From Larimichthys crocea (lineage: Eukaryota; Chordata; Actinopteri; Sciaenidae), in NCBI RefSeq assembly GCF_000972845.2, contig NC_040025.1, positions 17,114,126 through 17,178,125 of the forward strand: DNA of 64,000 nt, read 5' to 3'. Shown here in pieces: positions 32,506 through 43,860 of this stretch. Made by a program: the position numbers and the translations under genes. The stretch's first letter is position 1. Each line of letters begins with the position of its first letter. The notes below the pieces were generated by a model that was not told where the DNA came from, did not search any database, and saw only the letters and a list, made by a program, of their open reading frames with translations.

Positions 32506-32667
32506 GTGTAAATAGCGAAGATGATATTTCCTCATAAAAATGTCCTTCCTTAAAGTAGTTCTATGATTATTTAACTATCAAAAGTTTAAACATAAAATTT
32601 TCTTAATCAATTAATTGTTTCAGCACTAAACTTGACTGTTAGACATTAGTACAGGTGTAGCTCCAAA

Positions 32668-32712
32668 ATCAGAATCAGAAATACTTTATTAATCACTGTA
32701 GGGAAATTGTGT
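32668..32712 (+). repeat. Short dispersed repeat fragment
   Basis: AATCAGAATCAGAAATACTT then TATTAATCAC...GGGAAATTG, a motif repeated widely in fish genomes. It marks the end of an old element in the pfkm-troap spacer. Confidence 0.5.
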
Positions 32713-33207
32713 AAAAACAAAAACAATGAATCCTATGATTCCCATTATACAACCACATCTTTCTCCTCCATGCAAACTTCTTTCTGATCATTGGTATAAT
32801 TTTGTTGAAATTTGCTCAGACTTTAGACAGACAGACATCATATAATGTTTTCACAGGCTGTTGTGTGAGTTAGCCCTTAATTTCAGAAGCAGAAATGAAA
32901 ATCCCACATTCACAGACACTAACATATAGAAATTTATTATAAACACTGTACATCAAGATCACTAACAATCTACACAAGTGTTAAAAAATTGAAAATAACA
33001 ATACTCTGAGCCATCCTACTCTGTTTGTGTACTGTAGCTATAACACTGAACATAGGGTCCATTCACAAATCTTCATTGACCTTTTAAAACATTTTTATTT
33101 TTTACATTTAGTTCTTGATTCATCTCATAAACATTGTTTCTAATAGGTGCACATCTACATTATTGAGTGCCTGCAGTGTAAAAGATGCATTTTTAACAGA
33201 AATAACC

Positions 33208-33213
33208 TTTATT
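33208..33213 (-). terminator. troap: troap poly(A) signal
   Basis: TTTATT reads AATAAA on the troap strand, about 230 nt past the stop at 33443. A second candidate is at 32933-32938. Confidence 0.4.
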
Positions 33214-33442
33214 TTCATTTCATTTTTTTCATATAAAGCATCTACTAAACATTTATAAGACAAAAATGGTTGGTGCGTTTCTAAATGAAAAAACAAAAAA
33301 ACAACACTACGAGCGTTCTTTGGACTTTGGTGACATCAGTGTTAGACAAATTTCAGGTCCATTAAAAAAAGTCTCATCAGTACACCAGAGTAAGCTTATC
33401 CACTCTGGATATTGACAGTAACAAATACTGTAGTAGTGCAAA

Positions 33443-36400
33443 TCATCTCTCCTGCAGCGGAGAGCTCTGTGGAGAAGAAGGGCCAGACGAGAGGTCGCAG
33501 TCAATCGGAACAAATCTCTGCAAAACAAAACAAACATAAAGATTTATATTAACTTTTGTATATGTGTATATGCAGAAAATATGTACGTACACGTTGTGAT
33601 GTTTGTGAGAACTTGTCAGGCTGTGCTTGTCAGCTTATCTGCTATCTAATATCAGGACCTCACAAGCTCACAAACAAGTTACATTTAGTGTGATTTACAC
33701 TAAAAAAGTAACCATTTGTGTTTTTGCAGGAGGATTGTGTGCAGGACATACTATATTAGTTGGACATATGTCTGTTGCCAAGATGTCAAACTATTGCTTT
33801 AAACTATTTATCGTGATTTTTGGTGAAAACCTGCAGTGCTAAGATAATACTATACTGCATTACTGTCAACACTTTTGTCTGTTTGTTTTCCCCCCTCAGT
33901 ACCTGACAGGATAGAAATGTCAGTTAGATTTTAACATTTGTGAGGTTGCCTGCAGTGAAAAATGCAAGTTTTTCTATTCATTTGAGCGGGGGTAGTGCGT
34001 TCTGGCTGCAGCAAATGCAGCGACCTGCGGCGGAGACGCTGAGCCGAATCCATCTTTCAGAAAAACGCAGCCCAGCGTCACGCTGCAGCCACCAATCAGA
34101 CAATATTGGTAATCAAATCATTTCATTTCTCCTTTCATCCACTTCATTAACTATTAAAGAACCAGACTAATTATTGATTTAATTTACTAATAATAAATAA
34201 AATATTATAATACTATTATAAAACTATCATGGCAGTGATTTAATGTAAAAATGTGACACATGGCACTGTTAATACTTTCATGTTTCTGTTCATGCGGTGT
34301 CCATACTCACTGAGGACTCTTCAAAGTGCAGGATGGAGGCCAGTGGGTTTCCACAGCGAGGACGAGGGGAAAGAAACCCAGGAGCAGCCTGGACAGACAC
34401 AGAGGTGTAGGTGGCCACCTCCTCGTCCATACGCAGCTCCTCCAGAGGAGGAAGACGCTTACGCAGCATCGCCACTGCAGGACTCAGAGTACAAGTCTTC
34501 TGAACAATGAGGCCTGTAATAGAAATACTTACAGTTCAGTGTGTGTGCAACACTAAAATGTTAATTATTATGGTGAGTGTGAGATGTTAGCGTTACCTCT
34601 GTGCAGACTCTGAACAGAAGGGTTAATCTGACAGGCTGGTTCTGACACAGATGACGTCTCTTCATGGACTGGCGGCACCTTTCTCTGTTCTGATCCATGC
34701 TGCTGGTGTTGGGCTGAGCTCTCCTGCTGCTCAAAACGTGGAGCTCTCAACAGCTTTTTGCCCGTTGAGAAAAAAATGACAGACTCTCTTTGAGGTGCCT
34801 GAATGAACGGCTGTCCTCGCAGAACACTCTGCTCCTCATCCTCATTCTCGTCGCTGCTCGTCTCTACCTTATCTTCACAGTGGGATTTAGTCTAGAGGAG
34901 TAAGGGAGGACACCAAACATCATACAATTTATAATATGCTTAAAAGAAATAAATGAACTGAATATGGATCTCTGTATGGCTGCACGTCACTTCTTACAGT
35001 TGTGGCTTGATCTGGGAGCTTCTCTGCTTTTGTCTCAGGATCTTTGTCTGTCACATTCGTGCTCTGCTCGTCCTCTTGGTCGTCAAATAATCTCTGAACA
35101 ACTTCCTGCTAACAAATCAGAAAGCCATATCAACTGTGATCAAGAGCATGGTATTTTTATTTTTAGTTAGAAATATAGATCCCAACATGCTCTTTGTCCT
35201 GGAGTGCATTTTATTGAAGTCACTCCATTTCAAGAGGTCTCCTTTAATGCAACTGAGGTGTAGCATCATCACCACCAACTTTTTAAATTTACAAGAGAGA
35301 TGCTCACTCTGATAAGAAATTCATTTCTTCACACTTTTAGCTTTAAAAATCTTGTGGATCTCCAAAATAACATTTTAATGTTTACGTTTAACGCATAACG
35401 TTTTCAAGGGGCTCCAGCGGTTGCCGATTGCAACCCTGTCGCCTCATTCTCTCCTTTCCTAGCACGTAGGAGAGACTACAGTGACTGCAAAATGCTCAAA
35501 CAACGTGAAAGGTCCTCTACAGAGTCAGAGTTTAGTTTGTCTGTTCTGGGCTACTGTAAAAACATGGCGAACTGTGTGGGAGAGGAAGCGTCTGTAGCTC
35601 ATTCTAAGGTAACAAAAACATAACAACTCTTACTCTCTTACTCTTTTAGGTGATTATACACTGAAGAAAACATATACATATTATATTCATATTCTGTAAA
35701 TAAAGCTGCTAAATATGACACACTGGACCTTCAATGTCAAAATGTTATTTGCACTAAAGGCATTATCCAGTATTTTAGTCATCCATCCTCCAATGTCAAA
35801 ACCCACATCAGAAATATTTGGAAGTTTTTAAGAAGACAGATTATCTCTATTATCAGTTGTGAAATCCAAATTTTACCAACTAAGAATGACATTACTAAAA
35901 AAAAGGTACCACCTTATTTAAGTATTTTCAGACCTACAGAGAGAAAAATAAATCCTTTAACTTCCATTAATTACACAAACATTTCTGTCCAAACAACAGC
36001 TGGTACAGTCAGGATTTAATCTGAAAAACATATGCTGCTTTTTGTCTACATTGAAATGTTGCATCCATTAAGTATAAATAATCAAAAGTGATCAAGCCTT
36101 TGTTGTAGCTGCCTTGAATCCAAGAACAATGTTTTACTCTGGCTGTGATGTGCCTGAATTCTTCTGTACATACAGATCATTTGACTGTTTATGTGAAGCA
36201 CTTTAAAACAGATTTTGTGTCAACGCTCTTTAAAACACAATATAAAACTGACATGATTTCCCACTCTCACCTCCTGGCGCGGCTGAAGGTTGGTCTTGCA
36301 GCTTCGCAGCGCGGGGCTGCCGACGTACGGTGACTGTTGTGTCGACAGATGCCATTTCTGGAAACAGCAGCATCGTGAGATGACTGTGAGAAACATCATG

Positions 36401-39400
36401 CACCAAACAGACAGCGAGTGTGAACATATAATACATGTATACTGACCATAGCAGACATGGGCTGATGCCTCGTGTCACGAACTCTCTGTAGAGTCCATTT
36501 CTTCAGCGGAGTATCTTTGAGTGCTACTGCTGAGGATAAAAACAGTCACGTCACATCAGGGTAAAAGGACAAAGAGATAAGGATGCATTAGGTTTCATAA
36601 GATAACAACGATTCTGCATCTTACCTACTGGCACTCTCTGAGCCTGAGAAAGGAAGTAACATAATAAATTAAACTGTTTGTGTTTCAAAAGCAACTTAAC
36701 AAACTAAAAAAAAGGTAGTAAGAAGTAAAAGGAGGGAATGTTATGTTATTACAAATGTTATGTTTCCATACTGTGTAGATTGAAGTTCCTCTGCCTGATG
36801 GACGGACAGGGTTTCGGGGTGTGGCACCCACAGGGCCTCCAGCCTTCACTCCCTCGTTCTGCAGGATACTTTGCAGTGCAGCCGAGTCCGGAGAGAACTG
36901 CACCGACTTCATTGATCCTGTAAGACAAACACAAACAGATTAAACATGCAAAGGCAAACTAATTTACATTGCATTGTTTCTTATCTAATTTTATATATGA
37001 AAAAGTAATACTCAATATTGTTCAGTTTTATAATATTATTTTAGTACTGAAGTACAACAAAGATTTAAAAAAAAAAAAGTTGGGATGTGTAAATAAAACC
37101 AGAATGCGATGATTTTGCAACTCCTACCCGACCTATATTCAATTAATTCAAGATGGTATTTAATGTTCAAACTGATAAGCTTAATTGTTTTTTATACTCT
37201 TCTGAGTTTGATGCCTGCAAAATGATCCAAAGGTGAGACGGCTGCAACAAAAGACTCAAAAAAACAAAAACAAAACAACAACTTTTGAACATTCAACGAG
37301 TAAGCAGGTTCACCGGAAACAGGTGACAGTATCATATTAAAAAGGGGGCAACCTCAAAATGCTCAGCCAAGCAAGGATGGGGTGAGGTTCACCACAAAGC
37401 TGCGTGGGCAAAGAGTAAACGTTTTAAAATTCACAATTGCAATTAATTTACAGTATAGATTTAGCCATCTACAATCCATAATACCAAATTTCAGAGAATC
37501 TGCAGAAATGCTATTACCTTCAACCCTTCAGGCAGCACTGCTTTAAAAAACAACAACATGATTGTATAAAGGATATCACTACATTGGCTCAGGAACGCTT
37601 CTTAGTAAACACAGTTTGACACTGTATCTACAAGTGCAAGTTAAGACTCCCCATGCAAAGTGAAAGCCAGATATCAATAACATCCAGAAAAGCTGCTGAC
37701 CTCTCTGGGCCTGAGCTCATCTAAGATGGACTGATGGAAAGTGAAAAAATGTGCTGTGGTTCGGTGGCATTTCAAATTATTTTTGGACATGATAGTCATT
37801 TCTCTGGGCTACAGATGGAAAGGACCAACATCTGTGATGATGTGGGAGTGTTGTTATTGCCCATGGCATGATGGGTGACTTGAACCTCTGTGAAGGCACA
37901 TGCAGGTTCAGGTTTTAAAACAACACATGCTGCCATCCAGACAATAAGTCCCTGCTTATTTCAGAGAGACAATCCCAAGACTCATTCTGTACGTGTTACA
38001 ACAGCGTCGCTTCGTAGTAAAACAGTGTGTGCACTACGTGTAGACTGTGCTGCATTATGAAGCACAAAATACAACAACATAGACACCAGGCAGTTGAGCA
38101 AGTGAAGTCATATATCAAGCAAGCGTGGGAAAGAACATTGTGTTCAAAACTTCAGTAGTTATTGGGTGCCTCCTTACTGCAGCGGCCCAGGTTTGATTCC
38201 AACCTGTGGCCCTTTGCTGCATGTCATCCCCCTGCATCTTACCTGCTGCTCCTCGAATTGCCTCTGAATTATCCTTTCGAACCGGCACTCTCTGAGCCTG
38301 AAAAAGGACGTTACACGATAAATTAAACTTGTTTTTCAAAAGTAACAAACAAGGAAAATGTAGTAAGAAGCTAAATAAACTTTATTTTAATTGAATGTAT
38401 ACATACTGAGTAGATAGAAGTTCCTCTGCCTAATGGACGGACAGGGTTTCGGGGTGTGGCACCCACAGGGCCTCCAACCTTCACTCCTTCGTTCTGCAGG
38501 ATGCTTTGCAGTGCAGCGGAGTCTGACGAACGCAAAGAGAACAAATTAAACAGACATCACCCAGCCGTTGTGAACAACAATCTTTATACTGTGATCACAT
38601 GTATATGTGTATATTCAGGTTCAAATTATGTTTCCAGTCTTGTGCTTACCTGTAGTGGGTCCAGTTGTTTGTCGACTATTCATGACAGATACTCGCTGGG
38701 GCTGCAAACAAGAGAATCACCAGCAAATACACAGATGATTATTGAACACAGTCTAAAGATGGATTTATTCGATAGTGACAGCTGGAGAGTGACAAGAAGG
38801 TAAGGAGAGAGAGAGGGCATGACATGCAGAATGAAACCCTGGGCAACAGCAGCACGGCCTAGGCCTTTGTACATTGTCCAGGGTGCCTTGATTCTAAAGA
38901 TTTATAGGATGGTTAAAACACTGAAATCACTGTTCAGACTAAAATAAACATCCAAACCCATCAGTAAAGTGTAGAGACATTGTAAACAACAGCAGTAAAC
39001 AACAATTATAAAACCAGCTCACCAGATAGTTATAGGGTTTGGAGTGTGGAGTTGCAGAGCCCAGACCTGTGGCACTTACTCCCTCATTCCGGAGGATACT
39101 GAGCAAAGCTGCGTGATCGGACTGAAAGTTCTCTCCTTTGTCTGAAATACATGAGAAACACTGCGGACTCAATTCCTATTCACGCAGAAGACTTAACAAA
39201 GTCACAACAAAAAAAATAAGGACAGCAGGCAATCATGAATGAATCCAAATGATTCTAGCTATTAATATACTGCTGTTGTACAGATGAAATACATTCATCT
39301 CCATGAGTATTAAAATGGATAAATTACAATTAGTGCAGACAAAAACTAAGCTGAACTAAACAAATAAATCAAATCAAACTTCTGAGCTCAATTAAGCACC

Positions 39401-41195
39401 ACGAACACTCTAAAAACTACACTAAAGCCTAATTAGTTTAATAAGAGAGTCTTGCAATAAAACCAGCCTGAAGGTTAAAATGTTCAGTTTTTGTTGAAAC
39501 TGTTCAAGGTGTTGATTCATCTTAATGATGTAGTAGTAGTTAAGTGTATTGCATGATACAGTATATTCCTTCCTTCAAAGTGACCATTGAATCAGCACCT
39601 CTGTAACAGTTTTAGGAAAAACTGAACATTTTGATCGTCATAAAGGTCGAATTCAAGGATATATGTGAATGTATCTACATTGATGCAAACATGTGCACCA
39701 TACAAATGTGTTCGACAAAGCAACAACGCACTTAACTCACCAGCTGAACTTTTGGAAAAATTGCCCTGCGCAGTCAGCTGTATGTTTTGGCTAGCATGGG
39801 ATGTCTTGATTGGATCTTTGAGACTGAGCAGGTTCATGTGATCCAAACAGGCGTCTGCATTCAAAGCAGGCTGTGCAGAAGAAGTAGAGTTGTTCTGATG
39901 CATAGTATCATTAGGAATGGATGAAAGAGGATGGGACAAAGTGGCTGAAGTCTTCGGTGTGCTGGAAGGCAAAGTATTTCCTGTAGCCTTTCCATTAGAC
40001 TTTGCAGCGCCTTTGCTCGGGTCCACAATGCTTTTTAATGTAGCAGGATGTTGAGTAGGTGCATTAATGTTTTGGGGTTTTAGACGAGTGTTGCATACAC
40101 TGTTATCAATGTGATTTCCAGTCTTTGACTGTGAAACAGTTAGGGGCTGTTGATTTTCAGTGGCCATTCTTGAGCTCTTGGGCTGCGACAGGTTGAAAGG
40201 TAAAGGCCTGGTGCATGGCTTTTTCTTCTTAGCTTTCCCCTGTAGGAAAATCACAAAGTATTAATGTAATATAAATCATCTGATTAGATAAAAAAAAAAA
40301 AATAGGGAATGAAGGGGGCACTTACAGCCAGAGGTTTCTCCTCCCACCTATAGTGGGACTGACTGAAGGCGGAGGGAGTCTGAAGACAGAGGGACTTTGC
40401 GAGCACCGGAAGCCGACTTACTCCTGTCCGCACAGGTGCCTTCCTACCCATTTCTGTGTTTCCTGGATCCTTGTTCTCAATATCCTGGTTGGATAGATGA
40501 GGTGCAGACAGGAGTTTGGAAGGCTTTGGGTGCACTGGCATTTTGTTATGTTCATTTTTCATTCTGTGTGGAGGAAAGCAGTGCAAAGAAATAAATGCAA
40601 CTTGAGTTTAGCATTGGTTAGAATGTTTTTATACTGTTGCCAATACTTGAGTTTTTGGTATCAATACCAAAACAAATGTTTGCAGCTTTACTTTGTTTTT
40701 TTGTAGTAAAATAGACCAATGCTAAAGCAGTTGTACAAAAACAGGCACGAATTTGGATTTGGTAAATGGACTGTACTTACACAGCACCTTTCTAGTCTTC
40801 TGACCACTCAAAGTGCTTTTACACTACATATCTCATTCACCCATTCACACACATTCATACAGTGATGCCATGCAAGGCTAACCATTCATACACATTCACA
40901 CATCGCTGATCATCTGATTAGTGGATGACCTGGTCCATAGCCAAGTATCTCATCAAACAATGAATAAACAAGCTTTTGGTACATGATGCTACAGATGCAG
41001 TAACAAAATAAAGCAATGAGGTTCAATATGCAGCTCTAAAGGCAGGAGTAACTGGAGTATATATAAATTATAGTACATAATTAAGAATGTGAGAAGTGAA
41101 AAATGTTGTCTTGTGCTTCATAATCCATCTTACCTCATAAAGTCACTGCGGATTTTGTTCTGACTCTGCTGACGAAGGACTGGAGAGGAGTCCAT
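33443..41195 (-). CDS. troap: Trophinin-associated protein (tastin)-like
   Basis: Low-complexity cytoskeletal/centrosomal protein linked to spindle function. Fifteen coding exons: 41134-41195, 40326-40563, 39741-40239, 39023-39141, 38650-38701, 38407-38522, 38243-38297, 36772-36917, 36625-36643, 36447-36529, 36271-36357, 34998-35108, 34597-34891, 34311-34513, 33443-33517. Phases close to 719 residues (human about 778). Four family signals resemble human TROAP: ENKDPGN near the N-terminus; the AALxxILxNEGV motif, here three times; VVQRLFDDQE; and a C-terminus with LRMDEEVATYTS, NPLASILHFEES and a last exon starting RFVPI. The remainder is Ser/Pro/Gln-rich and diverged. The start ATG (41193-41195) is the first in the open exon; an upstream exon appears noncoding. 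The motif exon pair is tandemly duplicated. Assignment rests on remembered motifs, not on an alignment. Confidence 0.82.
35418..35731 (+). mobile_element. Teleost MITE, copy C (5' end worn)
   Basis: Carries the family words GTTTGTCTGTTCTGGGCTAC, AACATGGCG and GGTGATTATACACTGAAGAA, ending GACACACTGGACCTTCAATG. The left end is too diverged to place exactly. It lies in a troap intron between the coding exons at 34998-35108 and 36271-36357. Confidence 0.75.
37067..38162 (+). mobile_element. Dead Tc1/mariner-like transposon
   Basis: A decayed copy in the troap intron between exons 36772-36917 and 38243-38297, antisense to troap. It follows the order of a familiar fish Tc1-type element: AAAAAAGTTGGGATGTG at the left end, then CAGAGAATCTGCAGAAATG, AAGGATATCACTACATTGGC, CTGTATCTACAAGTGCAAGT, then GGGCCTGAGCTCATC and ATGGACTGATGGAAAGTG. 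A glutamine-rich stretch and GCATTATGAAGCACAAAATAC come near the right end. Many indels and stops break the frame and no open reading frame remains. The right inverted repeat is missing: the copy stops where a SINE piece begins at about 38163. Confidence 0.8.
38163..38240 (+). repeat. SINE fragment abutting a troap splice donor
   Basis: Contains GCAGCGGCCCAGGTTTGATT, then CCAACCTGTGGCCC and TTTGCTGCATGTCATCCCCC. This is the body of the tRNA-SINE seen at 30503-30712, here on the plus strand. It ends within a few bases of the donor of the troap exon at 38243-38297. Confidence 0.7.
38770..38880 (-). repeat. Second SINE-like fragment in troap
   Basis: AGAGAGAGAGGGCATGACAT then GCAGAATGAAACCCTGGGC and CAGCACGGCC is a diverged minus-oriented piece of the same SINE. 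It is intronic. Confidence 0.5.
40756..40945 (+). repeat. Interspersed teleost repeat
   Basis: TTTGGTAAATGGACTGTACT, then CAGCACCTTTCTAGTCTTCT, GACCACTCAAAGTGCTTTTA and CACCCATTCACACACATTCA. This is an abundant dispersed sequence in percomorph fishes. It lies in troap intron 1. Confidence 0.75.
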
Positions 41196-41739
41196 AACGA
41201 CGGTGCGAGGTGTGAAGAAAAACTAGAGGAGCAACAAATGGCAAATCAAGTTTGAGCAACCAGCACTAAACAGTGTAGAGGCTGATAGCAAACTGTGTGT
41301 AAAGACAGACACAAATCATGAGACAGGTATAACAAAAACATCAGACTCTTAAACAGTTTATCACTGACGGACCAAAGATGGGAAACAACAACAAGAAGCA
41401 TCAAAGGAAGAGTAAACACAACATTTATACATTAAAGGTAACATTTATAAATGAAGACACACTTGATAGTAGTTAAGGATGCACAGAGAACAACCCGACG
41501 TGTTGCTTAGCCAATATTATCAAAGATAAGTAACATTAGATTAGCTTTGAGCACAGGGCTGAATAGCACATGCTGCATTCACACACAGAGCCGTTTAATT
41601 ACACACGTTACATACTTTTAAAATTCAGCAGAGCCTCTGTTCTTTCCTCCTGTGCGTCCGCTCGAGTATTTCTGCTATAATGAATCCTGAATGTTTTGAT
41701 TTTAACGCCGTTTCGTCCTGATTTAAAGCTCCCTTGTTT

Positions 41740-41960
41740 TGTCCTTTCACACCACTGTGGGCTGTCAACTTCCTGGAGTCGCAGCAGTTTGTAAAAAGCG
41801 CGCTTCGCCATTGGTCGCAGCAGGAAGCCCTACCAACCAATGACTGTGCGCGCTTTGCTCAGGGCAACATGGTTGACCAACGGCAAACGGACTTTCATAA
41901 ACAGCTCCATGGCAACGACGCGAAACTTGTTTTATCACGTGACAGCTTTTTGCCGCGGCC
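41740..41960 (-). promoter_or_regulatory. troap: troap promoter with paired CCAAT boxes
   Basis: GC-richer region upstream of troap. ATTGG at 41810-41814 and CCAAT at 41837-41841 are oppositely oriented and about 27 bp apart. GCGCGC/E2F-like words lie near 41798-41806 and 41849-41855. Multiple CCAAT boxes are usual in G2/M-regulated genes, and TROAP is cell-cycle regulated in mammals. The start site itself is not visible. Confidence 0.45.
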
Positions 41961-43860
41961 TCTTCCATATCTGTGAATGGACGTAAGTAAAAATATATAT
42001 AAATAAAACACTTGAAACTGTCATATCGATTTCCAGTTCACTTAGACACCTTTTTTTAATGAAAAATATACAAATAAGCATAATAGAGACTTATAGTCTG
42101 ATACCACCCACTTTAATGTCAAACATTTATGCTGGTAACTGACAAAATAAATAAAATAAATAAAGACATTAAGTTCTTCTGTTTGTTCAGTGCAGCATGT
42201 AGTGTGTGCGGATCCTGTTTACACAGCAATCTACAAGGCACTAGCTGTTTAACACCCTCCAGTCTCTGTCGTTTTAACACGTGTACTGTGTGCAAAATAC
42301 TAGCAGCTCAGATTAAAAAGTAATTTGTAAACTGTTTTTACTTGTTGACTCTGAAAAGCTGCAATTTATTTATATCAGCTTTAGTTTTCCACCAGAACCA
42401 GACATGAGGATGGATTTGGCGTTGCTGTTAAACAGACATTTTCCTTTAGGTGTTTGACTTCCAGGTGGCAGTGATTAACATAGTCGCCTCACAGCAGGAG
42501 GGTCTGGTTTAAAGTCTGCAGGTCAATGGGTTAACTGGTGACTCGAAATCACACCCATACAGGTGTGAACCGGAGGGAAAGTGGGTGTTTTTGTCTCTGT
42601 GTTTGAGTCCTGTGATCTAGTGAACTAGTGACCCCAACTCTCGCCAATGTCATCTGAGATTGCCTGCAGCACCATGATGAAGATAAACAGTTATGGAAAA
42701 TGAATGTGTCCCTCCCTGCAGCTCTGGGAAAAACCTGTTGAGACCACCTTCAGTTGAGATTATTTTGTGCTTTAGTGACACACACATTTCAATATTTCAT
42801 AGATTTTTTTCACGAGAAAGCATTAAATAATTATTCAGCTATTAGACACAGTAAATATTTCTTGTATTTCTCGTCACACAGTGTGAACAGACGAGAAGAC
42901 GGACATGCTGGAGCTACGTGTCCCCAAAATGGCCTCCACTGGCCGTTGTCTGACACCTGTGGGGCTAACAGAAGTAGCCTGTTAATTAACGCTAATTAAG
43001 ATAATTTACTTGAATTACTCAGGACAACATGTGATATGTGGCTGTCAACACAGCAGGTGTGTTTATATAAAAGTAGTTATAATATAATAAAGTAAAATAA
43101 ACAGTTAGCTAAGTTAGTGGCGGTTATGTGTGAAGTAAGCTATAAACCGAGCTAAAGCTAACTTAACCGTTTAACCGTTACCGAGCTCGACCGTTAGCTA
43201 CCGTTAGGCATAAAAATAACGTTAGACCTAAGAGAGAAAACTAGCAACGGTGCTAATAACGTAGCAATAAAATAAATATACACAATAGACGATGTTTATA
43301 AGACACGTAAACGCCACATCTTAATGAAAAAAAATAAAATAAATGATTTTCACGTTTATTCATGTGTAGTACTTGGAATTTCTACACTGTCACCGGTCCT
43401 TGAAGGCAGCAGTGGTGCATTCACTTGAGTAAGTTACATGTTATGCTACTTTATTCTTATACTATTGTATAAAAAATAGAACATAATATAATATCATGAA
43501 ACCACAATGATTATATAACACTTTCAAAGGGACATTCTCAGTACTTAAGTATACTTTTACTCTTAATAGAGTATTTTATATGCTGTATTTCTGAGTACTC
43601 TTTTCACCACTGGAAGGCAGGATGGGGACATGTAGTAAACAATCAGACCCTCCCTCTCTGTCAAGTGGCTGTGGACGTCCTGCAGGTGTCGCTGTCAGCG
43701 GACTGCTAAAGCCCCATGCCTGGCTGACAGCAGCAACACAACGTGGGTGTCAGCCTGCTGTCAGCCAGGGCCCCTGTGTCAACAGCAGAGGGAAGAAGAA
43801 CAAGAACAAGAAGAAGAAGAGACACAGAGGAGGAAACCAGAAAGTAACCCTGCTGTAGAC
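41961..43860. other. troap-def6 divergent spacer and def6 5' region
   Basis: Head-to-head spacer. Bases 42465-42710 carry a diverged interspersed repeat. Bases 43100-43260 are rich in GTTAGCTAA/CGTTAG words and may mark the def6 promoter. Bases 43387-43620 hold ACTTAAGTA-type repeat sequence, and 43622-43860 an A/G-rich probable def6 5'UTR. I see no coding gene here. Confidence 0.45.

Noticed and set aside
37513..37546. A possible extra small troap exon
   Set aside because: Including it breaks the reading frame into the next exon, and the stretch belongs to the Tc1-like element running on the other strand.
42465..42710. A possible small gene in the troap-def6 spacer
   Set aside because: The sequence looks like a diverged interspersed repeat and has no conserved frame.
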